DNA of 64,000 nucleotides from Anaerolineales bacterium HSG25 (GTDB taxonomy: Bacteria; Chloroflexota; Anaerolineae; 4572-78; J111). Position 1 is the first letter of the stretch. Each line of letters opens with the position of its first letter. Positions 17,383 to 25,142 of the stretch are shown piece after piece. The stretch is taken from contig JAUCGA010000003.1 of assembly GCA_030377865.1 (NCBI GenBank), positions 57,627-121,626 on the forward strand, written 5' to 3'. Below the pieces are notes generated by a model. It was not told the DNA's origin, did no database searches, and was given only the letters and a program-made list of their open reading frames with translations. Position numbers and translations under genes: made by a program.

Positions 17383-17787
17383 TTACTCCCAACGATGTAA
17401 TCGAATGGACAGATGTTTTTGAAAATGCTCAAAATCTCTGTCTTGAGTAAAAATGGGGAAATTGTGGCGGTAGGAAACGGCACACAACAAAAAATCTGTA
17501 TTGGAGCCTTGTATACCTTTGGCGCGACATTGGTTAAAAAACTGAGCCGCTGTTTCAAAATCATCGGTTGTAAGTGGAAAATCAGGAAAAGCCCATAATT
17601 TGGTGCGTAACCGCTCGAACTGTTCTACCTCCCGAATTCCCGACAGAATCTCTTGTCGAATTACGCCTAACATAACCACCTGTGTTTGTTGAATCAAACG
17701 AGTCAGTTCTTGAATGGCTGGGTCATCCGTTGGTTGTCGTCGACGCAAGGCTAATGACCAGATATTGGTATCAACCAAAACCCTCAT
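17383..17787 (-). CDS. vapC: PIN-domain ribonuclease toxin, VapC family
   Basis: 134 residues. The PIN acidic residues are in place: D6 (VDTNIWSLALRR), E46, D98 (GSNTDFLLCAVS) and D116/D118 (FTQDRDF). VapC toxins cleave specific RNAs, often tRNA or rRNA loops, when free of antitoxin. The gene overlaps the upstream antitoxin by four bases (ATGA), implying translational coupling. It is a complete, normal-length copy. Confidence 0.92.
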   Translation of the reverse strand: MRVLVDTNIWSLALRRRQPTDDPAIQELTRLIQQTQVVMLGVIRQEILSGIREVEQFERLRTKLWAFPDFPLTTDDFETAAQFFNQCRAKGIQGSNTDFLLCAVSYRHNFPIFTQDRDFEHFQKHLSIRLHRWE

Positions 17788-18077
17788 GCCACACTCCGTT
17801 GCCGTTTGTAATCATAATCATCAGCGTACTCAATCATGCCAAATTCAGCCAGAATCTCTTGTTGTTGTAGATATTGCACATAAAACTCAAACGCTTTGTG
17901 AATTGCCTCGTTGATAGTAGCATGATTGCCTAAACGGCGCATTAACTCTACCCGTTCAAGGTTGACCGTTTTGGTTAAAATCGTTTCAATAAAGTGATTT
18001 AACGGTGTGTTTTGTAACTCGGCCTGCCGTTGTAGCTTGTGTTCCAATTCAGTAGACAAATCTAAAGTAACTAACAT
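17784..18077 (-). CDS. vapB: VapB-type antitoxin with N-terminal ribbon-helix-helix segment
   Basis: 97 residues. The N-terminal 35 residues (VTLDLSTELEHKLQRQAEL, PLNHFIETIL) resemble a CopG/Arc ribbon-helix-helix. The C-terminal half (ATINEAIHKAFEFYVQYLQQ ... EYADDYDYKRQRS) resembles the toxin-binding tail of VapB proteins paired with this VapC type. It should bind VapC and repress its own promoter. The arrangement looks like two antitoxin parts joined in one chain. First gene of the TA operon. Confidence 0.82.
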   Translation of the reverse strand: MLVTLDLSTELEHKLQRQAELQNTPLNHFIETILTKTVNLERVELMRRLGNHATINEAIHKAFEFYVQYLQQQEILAEFGMIEYADDYDYKRQRSVA

Positions 18078-18127
18078 TTTTTGCTCCTTAATGTAGCACA
18101 GAGAACTCAGACCAGCATGTGCTTGAT

Positions 18128-18283
18128 CGTTGCGGATATTATATTCATCCGCAACGCCCTCTCCACCGTAAACCGATACCCATGCTGGGCGACACCATGC
18201 CGGTTATTGATCCGGCAATGACTATTGGAGCAGAATTTCAAGGATGGGAGAATTTTTATTCTCCCATCCTTGAAATTCTGCTC
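18128..18283. repeat. Cluster of hairpins including a perfect 26-bp stem
   Basis: CGTTGCGGAT...ATCCGCAACG (18128-18156), GCCGG/CCGGC (18199-18215), and an uninterrupted 26-bp stem with TTTT loop at 18228-18283 (GAGCAGAATTTCAAGGATGG...). The last ends at the lipoprotein stop codon. No T-tract follows it on the minus strand, so it is a palindromic repeat more than a classic terminator. Confidence 0.8.
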
Positions 18284-19077
18284 TAAAACGGCACAAACCG
18301 GAAAAAATACCACTCTCGATTTTCTTCGCTCATGTTCAAAGTAAATGAATCGGAAACCTGCCGACCATCGACCGTCTCCAGATGAAATTTCCAGCTACCA
18401 GTAATATAGACGGCAATCGGTTGTGGTTCAAATTTGGTGTTACCCGATTTTACCACGTCCGCCCCAGCGGGGCTATGTCCCGTGTTTTGGTCAGCACTTG
18501 GCTCTGATTTGGTGATGAGACCGTTGGGGTCAGTCCCAACCACGCGAATGCCGGGAATCCAACCGCCGTCATGTCCTTGAATGGCGACTATAATCGACAA
18601 GATAGTGGCCTCGCTCGGTGAATGAAACAGTTCGGCCTGTTGATATTCCCACTGTGGAGCGGGAGTATTGGTAGGCAGAGGTGGCTCCGTCGGTTGGGGT
18701 GGTGCTTGACTAACGGATTCGGGAGTATTAGTCGGCTCTGGAGTCTCTGTGGCCTCAGGCGTATCGGTAGCTGGTGGAGTATCGGTTGGTTCTGGGGTGG
18801 GGGTATCTTCTGGGGTGCTGGTTGGTTCTGGAGTGGGCGTAGAGGTGTCGGTTGGTAACGGCGTGGCCGTGCTAGTTGGGGTGGCTGTCCAGTCAGGGGT
18901 GGGAGTAAAGGTCGATTTAGGCGTGGCGACCACGGCCTCGGCGACAGCGGTTGGCGTGTCATCTGTGATCTGTACAAACTGGTTGAAACGGGGTGAGAGG
19001 GTACAGCCAGATAGCCAGAATAAAACTAAAATTATGATAAGGGTTAGATTAAATTTTTTCAACAAATGTTTCTCCAC
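18283..19077 (-). CDS. Thr/Pro-rich stalked lipoprotein
   Basis: 264 residues if started at the GTG at 19077; a TTG five codons in has a better placed GGAG, so the start is uncertain. Signal peptide with lipobox LSGC. Then about 110 residues of TPEPT-type repeats forming an extended stalk, and a C-terminal domain of about 110 residues (WEYQQAELFHSPSEA, 'IVAIQGHDGGWIPGIRVVG', 'GSWKFHLETVDGRQVSDSF') that looks like a beta-sandwich. It is probably displayed on the outer face of the membrane. No function can be assigned. Confidence 0.8.
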   Translation of the reverse strand: MEKHLLKKFNLTLIIILVLFWLSGCTLSPRFNQFVQITDDTPTAVAEAVVATPKSTFTPTPDWTATPTSTATPLPTDTSTPTPEPTSTPEDTPTPEPTDTPPATDTPEATETPEPTNTPESVSQAPPQPTEPPLPTNTPAPQWEYQQAELFHSPSEATILSIIVAIQGHDGGWIPGIRVVGTDPNGLITKSEPSADQNTGHSPAGADVVKSGNTKFEPQPIAVYITGSWKFHLETVDGRQVSDSFTLNMSEENREWYFFRFVPF

Positions 19078-19093
19078 GTTCCTTAGGCAATTC

Positions 19094-19194
19094 TGTAGTG
19101 GTCAGATTGATGTTGAAAAAGGAGTGCAATAGCTTTTCAGCTATTGCCTGCAAAAGCAAGATGCTTTTGCACTCCGACATCACCTTGACCACCA
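19094..19194. mobile_element. Family-I MITE-like element
   Basis: Ends TGTAGTGGTCAGATTGATGT and GACATCACCTTGACCACCACA (inverted). The inner module is GGAGTGCAATAGC...GCTTTTGCACTCC. Other copies or halves: 24289, 39654, 41440, 45355, 60060. Confidence 0.75.
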
Positions 19195-19199
19195 CATTC

Positions 19200-19430
19200 T
19201 TTAAGCAATTCCCCTCGTTCCCAATCTCCAGATTGGGAACGTATTTTGCCACAGAAACTCTGTTTCTGGCATGTTGCAAGTCGCAAACAGAGTTTGCTTG
19301 AGCAATTGTGTTCCCAAACTCAGTTTGGGAACAAGGGAACAAGGGACTCAGTTTGGAAGGGATCTGAGTGATTAGTACGTTCTTGTGTGCGGCATAAGAA
19401 TGGTTCAATCTTAAAGATTGAACCATTCTG
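19200..19430. repeat. Run of palindromic modules
   Basis: GTTCCCAATCTCCAGATTGGGAAC (19220-19240), CAGAAACTCTGTTTCTG, GTTCCCAAACTCAGTTTGGGAAC near 19311-19333, and the family-B inner hairpin GAATGGTTCAATCTTAAAG / GATTGAACCATTC at 19399-19429, here without its B arms. Confidence 0.65.
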
Positions 19431-19436
19431 CATCAT

Positions 19437-20168
19437 TTATAAACTCAATCGCTTAAACACAAATTCAGGGATATGGCGAATAATCAGCATGATAAATTGC
19501 CACATCCAACGGGTATATAGCACACTCCGGCCTGAGCGATTGGCACGATAAATATCATTTGCTACCTGTTCTGGCGTAGCGGTGATAACTGGCGGGAGCT
19601 TCAAATTTTGGGTCATTTTGGTACGGACAAAACCGGGTTTGACGGTTAGTACCTGTACGCCCGACTTCGCCAAACGATTTCGTAACCCAGATAGGTAGGC
19701 GCTGAAACCAGCTTTGGCACTTCCATACATGTAGTTACTGCCTCGGCCTCGGTCTCCGGCCACCGAGCTAATACCGATAATCGCGCCGTTTTTCTGGCGT
19801 TCAAACTCATTTGCTACCAGATTCAAAATCGACACCGCGCCAGTATAGTTGGAGTCGATGATTGTTTTGGTTTCGGCAAAATCGGCTTGAGCGGTTTCTT
19901 GGTTGCCTAAATAGCCGAACACACAGATAACAACGTCTGGTCGGCTCGACAAGCCATCATAAAACGGGGCATGGCTATCAAAATCGAGCGCGTCAAATTC
20001 GGCCAATTCTACGTTGATTTGATGCCGAATCGTTATATCGCTCACCAGATTATCTAACCGATTGACCTGACGAGCGGCGAGGGTGATGTTATATCCCTCT
20101 TGAGCATATCGATAAGCCAACGCCTGTGCAATGTCAGACGTGGCTCCTAAAATTAGAACGTGTCCCAT
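19437..20168 (-). CDS. SDR-family reductase, DprE2-like
   Basis: Start placed at MGHVLILGATSDIAQA (243 aa); the longer frame only translates the repeat element upstream. NAD(P) motif GATSDIA at 8-14, S134/S135, and catalytic Y148-x3-K152 in NYMYGSAKAGF. 'GDRGRGSNYMYGSAKAGFSA' is very close to the pattern of decaprenylphosphoryl-2-keto-ribose reductases (DprE2). With the DprE1-like oxidase at 20504 it would complete a 2'-epimerisation of a polyprenyl-phosphate sugar at the membrane. The two genes are separated by a family-J element. Confidence 0.88.
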   Translation of the reverse strand: MGHVLILGATSDIAQALAYRYAQEGYNITLAARQVNRLDNLVSDITIRHQINVELAEFDALDFDSHAPFYDGLSSRPDVVICVFGYLGNQETAQADFAETKTIIDSNYTGAVSILNLVANEFERQKNGAIIGISSVAGDRGRGSNYMYGSAKAGFSAYLSGLRNRLAKSGVQVLTVKPGFVRTKMTQNLKLPPVITATPEQVANDIYRANRSGRSVLYTRWMWQFIMLIIRHIPEFVFKRLSL

Positions 20169-20223
20169 ATAAGTTTTGGTTCTCTGGTAGATTCCGTGCA
20201 ACTCGAAACTGTGCCCTGAATTA

Positions 20224-20382
20224 GGCAATTCCAAGAAAATAAATCTCCCAAATTGAGCAGAGTCTCTACCCCCCTCAGTCCCCCCTGCTAGGGGGGAAGT
20301 GGCTCCTCCCTCTAGCAGGGGGAGGCTGGGAGGGGGTAGAGTGTCACAATGGTTTTGGGAGGTTTTAAATTCTGGAACTGCC
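20224..20382. mobile_element. Family-J MITE-like element
   Basis: Ends GGCAATTCCAAGAAAATAAA and TTTAAATTCTGGAACTGCC; flanked by TTA on both sides (3 bp). The core is an imperfect hairpin of CCCCCTGCTAGGGGGGAAG and CTCTAGCAGGGGGAGG. A second copy at 52290-52446 is inserted inside a family-H element. Confidence 0.75.
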
Positions 20383-20503
20383 TTAGATACTTTAATGAGG
20401 CAATCTTCCCACAAGTTTTAAACTTGCGGGAAGATGATGATACAAACATGACGTTTGCACGGAAAGCCCCAAAGAGCCTAAGTTTTTTCTCGTAACGAAG
20501 ATT

Positions 20504-22000
20504 TTAATCCTTGTGCGGGTTAGTTAACCCAATTCGGTCTGACTGTAATGACCGAAATTTATGGTCATGATTGATTTTTTCCAAATTTTCTAAAAATGTA
20601 TCAACATAAGGATAGGTTTGCTTGAACATACGCTCGGTCATACGTGCATCTTTGGTCAGGTATATTCGACCACCGTATCCTAAAACAATCTCATCTAACT
20701 CATCCAACAGGTCAAACAGGCCATCTCGAATCGGAAAATCGAGAGCGAGAGAGTACCCCTCCATAGCAAAGGGTAGATAACCGTTTTGCTTGCCGTATAG
20801 TTTCATCACGGTTAAAAACGGGCCGATATTTCGTTCGGCCATCTTGTTTAGAATGGTGGTCAACCCCTCGCGGCTTTTAGCCTTCGGTAGAATAAACTGA
20901 TATTGAGTAAAGCCTCGCTGACCATATATCCGATTCCATTTGTAGATGACATCCAACGGATAGAAAAACACGTCATAATCGATGACACTTTTGATAACCC
21001 GCTTGAACTGTTTACGGTAAAGAAGCTCGTTGAATATTCGCATGGTCAAACCATTTAGGACGAATTCAGGAAAGTTAAAGGGGACAATCGCTTTGGGTCT
21101 TGACTTTAGCTCAAAGGGATGTTTACGCCGCGCATCGCCAGCCAAATCCTCCAGACGCGCATGTTCGCCACGCATGATAAATCCTCGCCCCATGTTTTTG
21201 CCCTGTTTTAGACAATCCATCCAAGCCACCGAATAAGTCCATGATTCCGAATCTTCAAACAGATCCATCATCTGGTCAAGATTATCGGCTCGAACTGCCT
21301 CTTGAATAATGTAGGCAGTTTCGATAGGAAGTAGACGCATGGTCGCTTGTAATATCACGCCGGTTAAGCCCATGCCACCGCAAGTCGTCCAAAACAGCGC
21401 TTCATTCTCTGTCGGCGAACAGGTGACAATCGAGCCATCGGTCAACATAATATCCATGCTAACGATATGGTCACTAAAATTACCGGCCTTGTGCTGACTC
21501 TTACCATGCACATCCGAGGCAATGGCTCCGCCGACCGTAATCAACTTTGTGCCCGGCGTAACCGGCAAAAACCATCCTTTAGGCACGGTGACATCTAATA
21601 GCTCGGATAATAAAACACCCGATTGACAACAAATTGTACCTGCTTCAGCATCAAACGATAGGAATTTTTTATAATCCAACGTTGAGATTAGATGCGGAGC
21701 TAGAGCGGAATCGCCATAACTACGCCCATTGCCACGCGGGATAACGTCAGACAACTTTTTGAGGAGTTGCCGTAACTCGTCAATCGTCTTAAAGGTATAT
21801 TCTTGGGCCGAAATTTTGGGATAATTTCCCCAACTACTCGTTTGACCATTTGAATGAGATGAAACGGCTTCACCCACTTCTGGTTCAGTGGTTTTGGGTG
21901 CTTTGTCCACGTTAGAAACAGTCGAACGCCACCATGCAATCGCCGTCACACCCAGTAAGCCACCTACAATTGTCGGAATTAAAGAACTTTGTTTTGTCAT
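20504..22000 (-). CDS. FAD-linked oxidase, DprE1-like
   Basis: Start at the ATG giving MTKQSSLIPTIVGG (498 aa); the longer frame begins with TTG. A membrane helix at residues 8-24 is followed by a VAO-type FAD domain: PRGNGRSYGDSAL (88-100) and PVTPGTKLITVGGAIASDVH / GKSQH (146-170), which closely follows the DprE1 pattern. The substrate domain includes RGEHARLEDLAGDARR. It should oxidise the 2'-OH of a polyprenylphosphoryl pentose, with reduction by the neighbouring SDR. In mycobacteria this makes the arabinose donor for cell-wall arabinan; the product here is an inference. Confidence 0.88.
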   Translation of the reverse strand: MTKQSSLIPTIVGGLLGVTAIAWWRSTVSNVDKAPKTTEPEVGEAVSSHSNGQTSSWGNYPKISAQEYTFKTIDELRQLLKKLSDVIPRGNGRSYGDSALAPHLISTLDYKKFLSFDAEAGTICCQSGVLLSELLDVTVPKGWFLPVTPGTKLITVGGAIASDVHGKSQHKAGNFSDHIVSMDIMLTDGSIVTCSPTENEALFWTTCGGMGLTGVILQATMRLLPIETAYIIQEAVRADNLDQMMDLFEDSESWTYSVAWMDCLKQGKNMGRGFIMRGEHARLEDLAGDARRKHPFELKSRPKAIVPFNFPEFVLNGLTMRIFNELLYRKQFKRVIKSVIDYDVFFYPLDVIYKWNRIYGQRGFTQYQFILPKAKSREGLTTILNKMAERNIGPFLTVMKLYGKQNGYLPFAMEGYSLALDFPIRDGLFDLLDELDEIVLGYGGRIYLTKDARMTERMFKQTYPYVDTFLENLEKINHDHKFRSLQSDRIGLTNPHKD

Positions 22001-22043
22001 GATATTATTGAGAAGTACAACGAATATAGTCGTCAACCATAAG

Positions 22044-22175
22044 TGTCAACTTAACGTTTGTAGTAGGCGATTCATCGCCCTCAAAGGCACTAAAGTGCCT
22101 ACTACGAACTTCTTAAGTTGACAGTCATGAGTCGTCAACTTAAGACCTGACAGGTTTTAGAAACCTGTCAGGTCT
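22044..22175. repeat. Two hairpins between GTCAACTTAA words
   Basis: CGTTTGTAGTAGGCGATTC...GTGCCTACTACGAAC and the perfect AGACCTGACAGGTTTTAG / AAACCTGTCAGGTCT (22144-22175). AAGTGTCAACTTAA, TTAAGTTGACAG and GTCAACTTAAG mark possible element ends. Confidence 0.6.
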
Positions 22176-22227
22176 AAGACAACGAATAAAAAATTCGTTT
22201 ATCCCAAAATTCGTTGTACTGCCCTAT

Positions 22228-23493
22228 CTAATCTCGTTTGAATTTACTATAATCTGGCTCAGCATGCGAACCACGTCTCACGCCTTGAATGTTCAGCAAT
22301 GCTTCAACTTTCATGGGTAAGCCAAACAGTTTAATGAAACCTTCAGCATCTTGCTGGTTATAAACATCCTCTTCACCAAAGGTCGCAAAATCTTCTCGAT
22401 AAAGGCTGTACGGAGATTTACGGCCCACCAGAGTCACGTTACCCTTGTACAGTTTGAGACGTGCCGAGCCAGTCAAATTTTGCTGAGTAACTGCCACGAA
22501 TCCATCAAGCGCATCACGTAACGGGGTAAACCATTGCCCATTATAGACCAATTCAGCATATTTATGAGCAATTAATTCTTTATAATGAAGCATCTCCTTA
22601 TCTAAACAGAGTTGTTCGAGTGCTTGGTGGGCTTCAAATAGGATTGTTCCACCCGGTGTTTCGTAAACGCCGTGGCTTTTCATGCCGACTAATCGATTCT
22701 CGACAAGGTCGATTCGACCCACGCCATGTCGTCCGCCCATAACATTCAAATCAGTTAACAGGCTAATAGGGCCACGAGCCACACCGTTAATTTTTTTAGG
22801 GATGCCATTTTGAAACTCAATTTCGACATATTCCGGCTCATCTGGAGCCTCTTCGGGAGCTACCGAAAACTGGTACATGGCTTTTTCTGGCTCTAGCCAA
22901 GGATTCTCTAAAATACCACCCTCATGGCTTAGATGCCATATATTTTTATCGCGGCTGTAAATCGACTTTTCTGTCACCGGAACAGGAACATTAAACTCTG
23001 CCGCATAATCTAGCGCATCTTCACGAGAACGAATTGTCCACTCTCGCCACGGAGCAACCACCGCTAGTTTCGGGTTTAGGGCTTGATAAGTTAGCTCGAA
23101 TCGAACTTGATCGTTTCCTTTTCCGGTAGCACCATGACTGACCGCGTCGGCTCCCTCTAAAGCGGCAATTTCGACCTGCCGTTTGGCAATCAAAGGACGA
23201 GCGAAACTCGTTCCCAATAAATATTTCCGTTCATAAACTGCTCCAGCCTGAATAGTGGGGAAGATGTAATCGGTGATAAATTCCTCTCGCAAATCCTCAA
23301 CATAACATTTACTGGCTCCAGAAGCTAGAGCTTTTTCCTCCAAACCGGTCAACTCTTCCTCTTGACCAAGGTTGGCACACATACAAATCACTTCACAATC
23401 ATAATTGTTTTTTAACCAAGGAACGATAACGCTAGTATCTAATCCACCAGAATAGGCCAAGACAATTTTTTTTATATTAGCTTTGTTGGACAT
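22228..23493 (-). CDS. argG: Argininosuccinate synthase
   Basis: 421 residues, normal length. The N-type ATP pyrophosphatase loop AYSGGLDTS is at residues 13-21; '[20 protein letters not shown]' binds citrulline/aspartate. It joins citrulline and aspartate using ATP in arginine synthesis. No argH or other arg genes are adjacent, so it stands alone here. Start ATG is followed by the expected [16 protein letters not shown]-terminus. Confidence 0.98.
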   Translation of the reverse strand: MSNKANIKKIVLAYSGGLDTSVIVPWLKNNYDCEVICMCANLGQEEELTGLEEKALASGASKCYVEDLREEFITDYIFPTIQAGAVYERKYLLGTSFARPLIAKRQVEIAALEGADAVSHGATGKGNDQVRFELTYQALNPKLAVVAPWREWTIRSREDALDYAAEFNVPVPVTEKSIYSRDKNIWHLSHEGGILENPWLEPEKAMYQFSVAPEEAPDEPEYVEIEFQNGIPKKINGVARGPISLLTDLNVMGGRHGVGRIDLVENRLVGMKSHGVYETPGGTILFEAHQALEQLCLDKEMLHYKELIAHKYAELVYNGQWFTPLRDALDGFVAVTQQNLTGSARLKLYKGNVTLVGRKSPYSLYREDFATFGEEDVYNQQDAEGFIKLFGLPMKVEALLNIQGVRRGSHAEPDYSKFKRD

Positions 23494-23549
23494 TGTATAA
23501 CCTCATAAGTTTTTGGGTTTGTGGTTTGTTAGGAAGTACTAAGAAAACC

Positions 23550-23691
23550 AAAAGTTTGTTGTTTCATTCATGACCTGACATATTGATAAAATCAAAAACG
23601 TTTTTTGACAGAATTAACAAGATTAACAGGATTTTTTTACTTGTAATCCTGTCAGATATTGTTTTAGTCATGTTGAAACGATAAACTTCTG
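23550..23691. mobile_element. Family-A' MITE-like element
   Basis: Ends AAAAGTTTGTTGTTTCATTC and GATAAACTTCTG; core GGATTAACA-type 9-mers, with a shorter right arm than the copy at 6360. The region 23494-23922 also holds a TGTCATTCTGAGCCGAAGG half-hairpin at about 23708 and a decayed family-J end near 23860-23890. Confidence 0.7.
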
Positions 23692-23756
23692 AAAAACAAA
23701 TCTCCCATGTCATTCTGAGCCGAAGGCGAAGAATCTATACCATAATAGGAATGAAG

Positions 23757-23848
23757 TCTAAATAAGTTGTGCGCTCCAGAGTGGTTCAATCTCTAAGATT
23801 GAACCACTCTCACCATAAAACTGCACAAGTTAATTAATCCCGATTCCT
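23757..23848. repeat. Family-B palindromic element
   Basis: Ends AGGAATGAAGTCTAAATAAG and AATTAATCCCGATTCCT, inner hairpin GAGTGGTTCAATCTC / AAGATTGAACCACTC. Confidence 0.8.
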
Positions 23849-23922
23849 AGTGATGATTTTGGGAGATTTTAAAACTCGGCGTTACCTTATTCAACAAATC
23901 GCAAGCCCAAAAACGTAACGTA

Positions 23923-24138
23923 TCATGTTTTTTTCCGTACAGAATCGAGTTGACGTATTAGACTTGTTGCTGTATTTGTTAAGTCTAATAAATCTTTGGT
24001 TTTAACGTAACCAGCATCTTCATCAAAGGCTAAGCTAGCTGGAGTTCTAACCAATAAATAAGCGGCACTTGCACCGATTATAGCGCCAATAACAGCACCA
24101 ATAAGGGTAGCTTTTTGATATTGTTCATCAAAATTCAT
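23923..24138 (-). CDS. Small membrane protein (YtxH-like topology)
   Basis: Start placed at MNFDEQYQK (71 aa) because GGAG lies six bases upstream; the longer frame adds 18 residues from the repeat region. One glycine/alanine-rich helix (IGAVIGAIIGASAAYLLV), then a short soluble tail ending in LIRQLDSVRKKT. Looks like small YtxH/glycine-zipper envelope proteins. A family-D element is inserted about 20 bases upstream of its ribosome site. Confidence 0.65.
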   Translation of the reverse strand: MNFDEQYQKATLIGAVIGAIIGASAAYLLVRTPASLAFDEDAGYVKTKDLLDLTNTATSLIRQLDSVRKKT

Positions 24139-24166
24139 ACGTTTCTCCAATGATAATAAAATTTCC

Positions 24167-24257
24167 GGTAGTCCTGCACATGTAGTGATCACCTACCCGC
24201 AAGTTCTAAACTTGCGGGTAGGTAACAGACCTATATCACTACTTCTGCACCACTACC
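24167..24257. mobile_element. Family-D MITE-like element (91 bp)
   Basis: Ends GGTAGTCCTGCA and TGCACCACTACC. Exact 9-bp flanking duplication AAAATTTCC (24158-24166, 24258-24266). Central hairpin CTACCCGCAAGTTC / AACTTGCGGGTAG. The twin copy at 27102 is also 91 bp. Confidence 0.92.
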
Positions 24258-24288
24258 AAAATTTCCTACGATAATATGTATGAAAGTG

Positions 24289-24697
24289 TGGTGGTCAGCT
24301 TGATGTTGAAAATGGCGTGTTGGCTTCCTCGCCGACCCGTTCAGCTAGTCGGCAGGGATGCCGACGTGCCAACTGCACATGTTAATCATTCCTCAATCAA
24401 ACCTACAAACTTCATCGAATTATAGTACACAATGAAAATCGGGTAAAGTAGGGTAAGGTGGCATTGTAAGCTAGTCGCATTGTAAAGTTCCGAAAACCGT
24501 GTTATACTTCACTCCAAATATTTAGCCTTAAAAAGAACTTGCATAACGTAAAGTAGTCTATAGGTATACAAACCTATATATGCTCATATATTCAACCAAA
24601 ATAATAGGGTTTTGGGCATGCTGTACTCGAAGTTTAACTATTACTTACGCGCATCGAGCAAGGTACAATTCAAACGTAGTCGGTAGAGAAAGGGAGA
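24289..24697. repeat. Half family-I end, GGCGTGTTGGC module, then regulatory region of the receiver gene
   Basis: TGTGGTGGTCAGCTTGATGT at 24289 is a family-I left end that runs into a GCCGACGTGCCAACTGCACA / GTTAATCATTCCT stretch resembling a family-B right end, so two elements look fused. 24420-24680 has no repeats and should contain the promoter for 24698; a TACAAT hexamer lies near 24662. Confidence 0.5.
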
Positions 24698-25129
24698 ATG
24701 ATGAATATTCTATATGCAGAAGATGACCGTGATTGTCGTGAACTTTTTGCTTATGCCTTTCAAGAAAAAGGACATAAAATCTATGAAGCTCGAAATGGCG
24801 CGCAAGCAGTTCAAATTGTTCGTGATGAACAACTCGATTTGGTCATTTTAGATATTCGCATGCCGATGATGACGGGCTATGATGCGGCTCGTATTATTAG
24901 CCAAGAACACCCTACTTTACCAGTGCTCTTTTTTAGTGCGAAGGGGTTACCGCAAGAAATTACCCAAGCCTTTGCTAGTAGCAAAATGGTTATCGATTAT
25001 TTGGTTAAACCGATTATGCCAAAACAGTTAATCCCTTGGGTTGAGAATATTATAAAAGAATGTCGAGTGCAAGGCATGGCTACAATTCGACAAGAAAACA
25101 TGGCTCGCGAGTTAGTTGTTGCAGAGTAA
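24698..25129 (+). CDS. Stand-alone response regulator receiver
   Basis: 143 residues. Receiver fold with acidic pocket E8/D9/D10, phosphoacceptor D52 (LVILDIRMPMMTGYD) and the conserved K in YLVKPI. No output domain; a tail of about 25 residues follows. GGGAG precedes the start. It is 13 bases from the cNMP-SpoIIE phosphatase gene, so the pair probably makes a partner-switching module in which receiver and phosphatase act together. Confidence 0.92.
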   Translation: MMNILYAEDDRDCRELFAYAFQEKGHKIYEARNGAQAVQIVRDEQLDLVILDIRMPMMTGYDAARIISQEHPTLPVLFFSAKGLPQEITQAFASSKMVIDYLVKPIMPKQLIPWVENIIKECRVQGMATIRQENMARELVVAE

Positions 25130-25142
25130 TAGGGGTAAAATA

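Noticed and set aside
19020..19426. Two frames over the hairpin cluster upstream of the Thr/Pro lipoprotein (127 aa plus strand, 125 aa minus strand)
   Set aside because: They cross palindromic modules and the lipoprotein gene antisense; no coherent protein motif.
20169..20414. N-terminal 82-codon extension of the DprE2-like reductase
   Set aside because: It translates the family-J element; the Rossmann motif begins at the internal Met at 20168.
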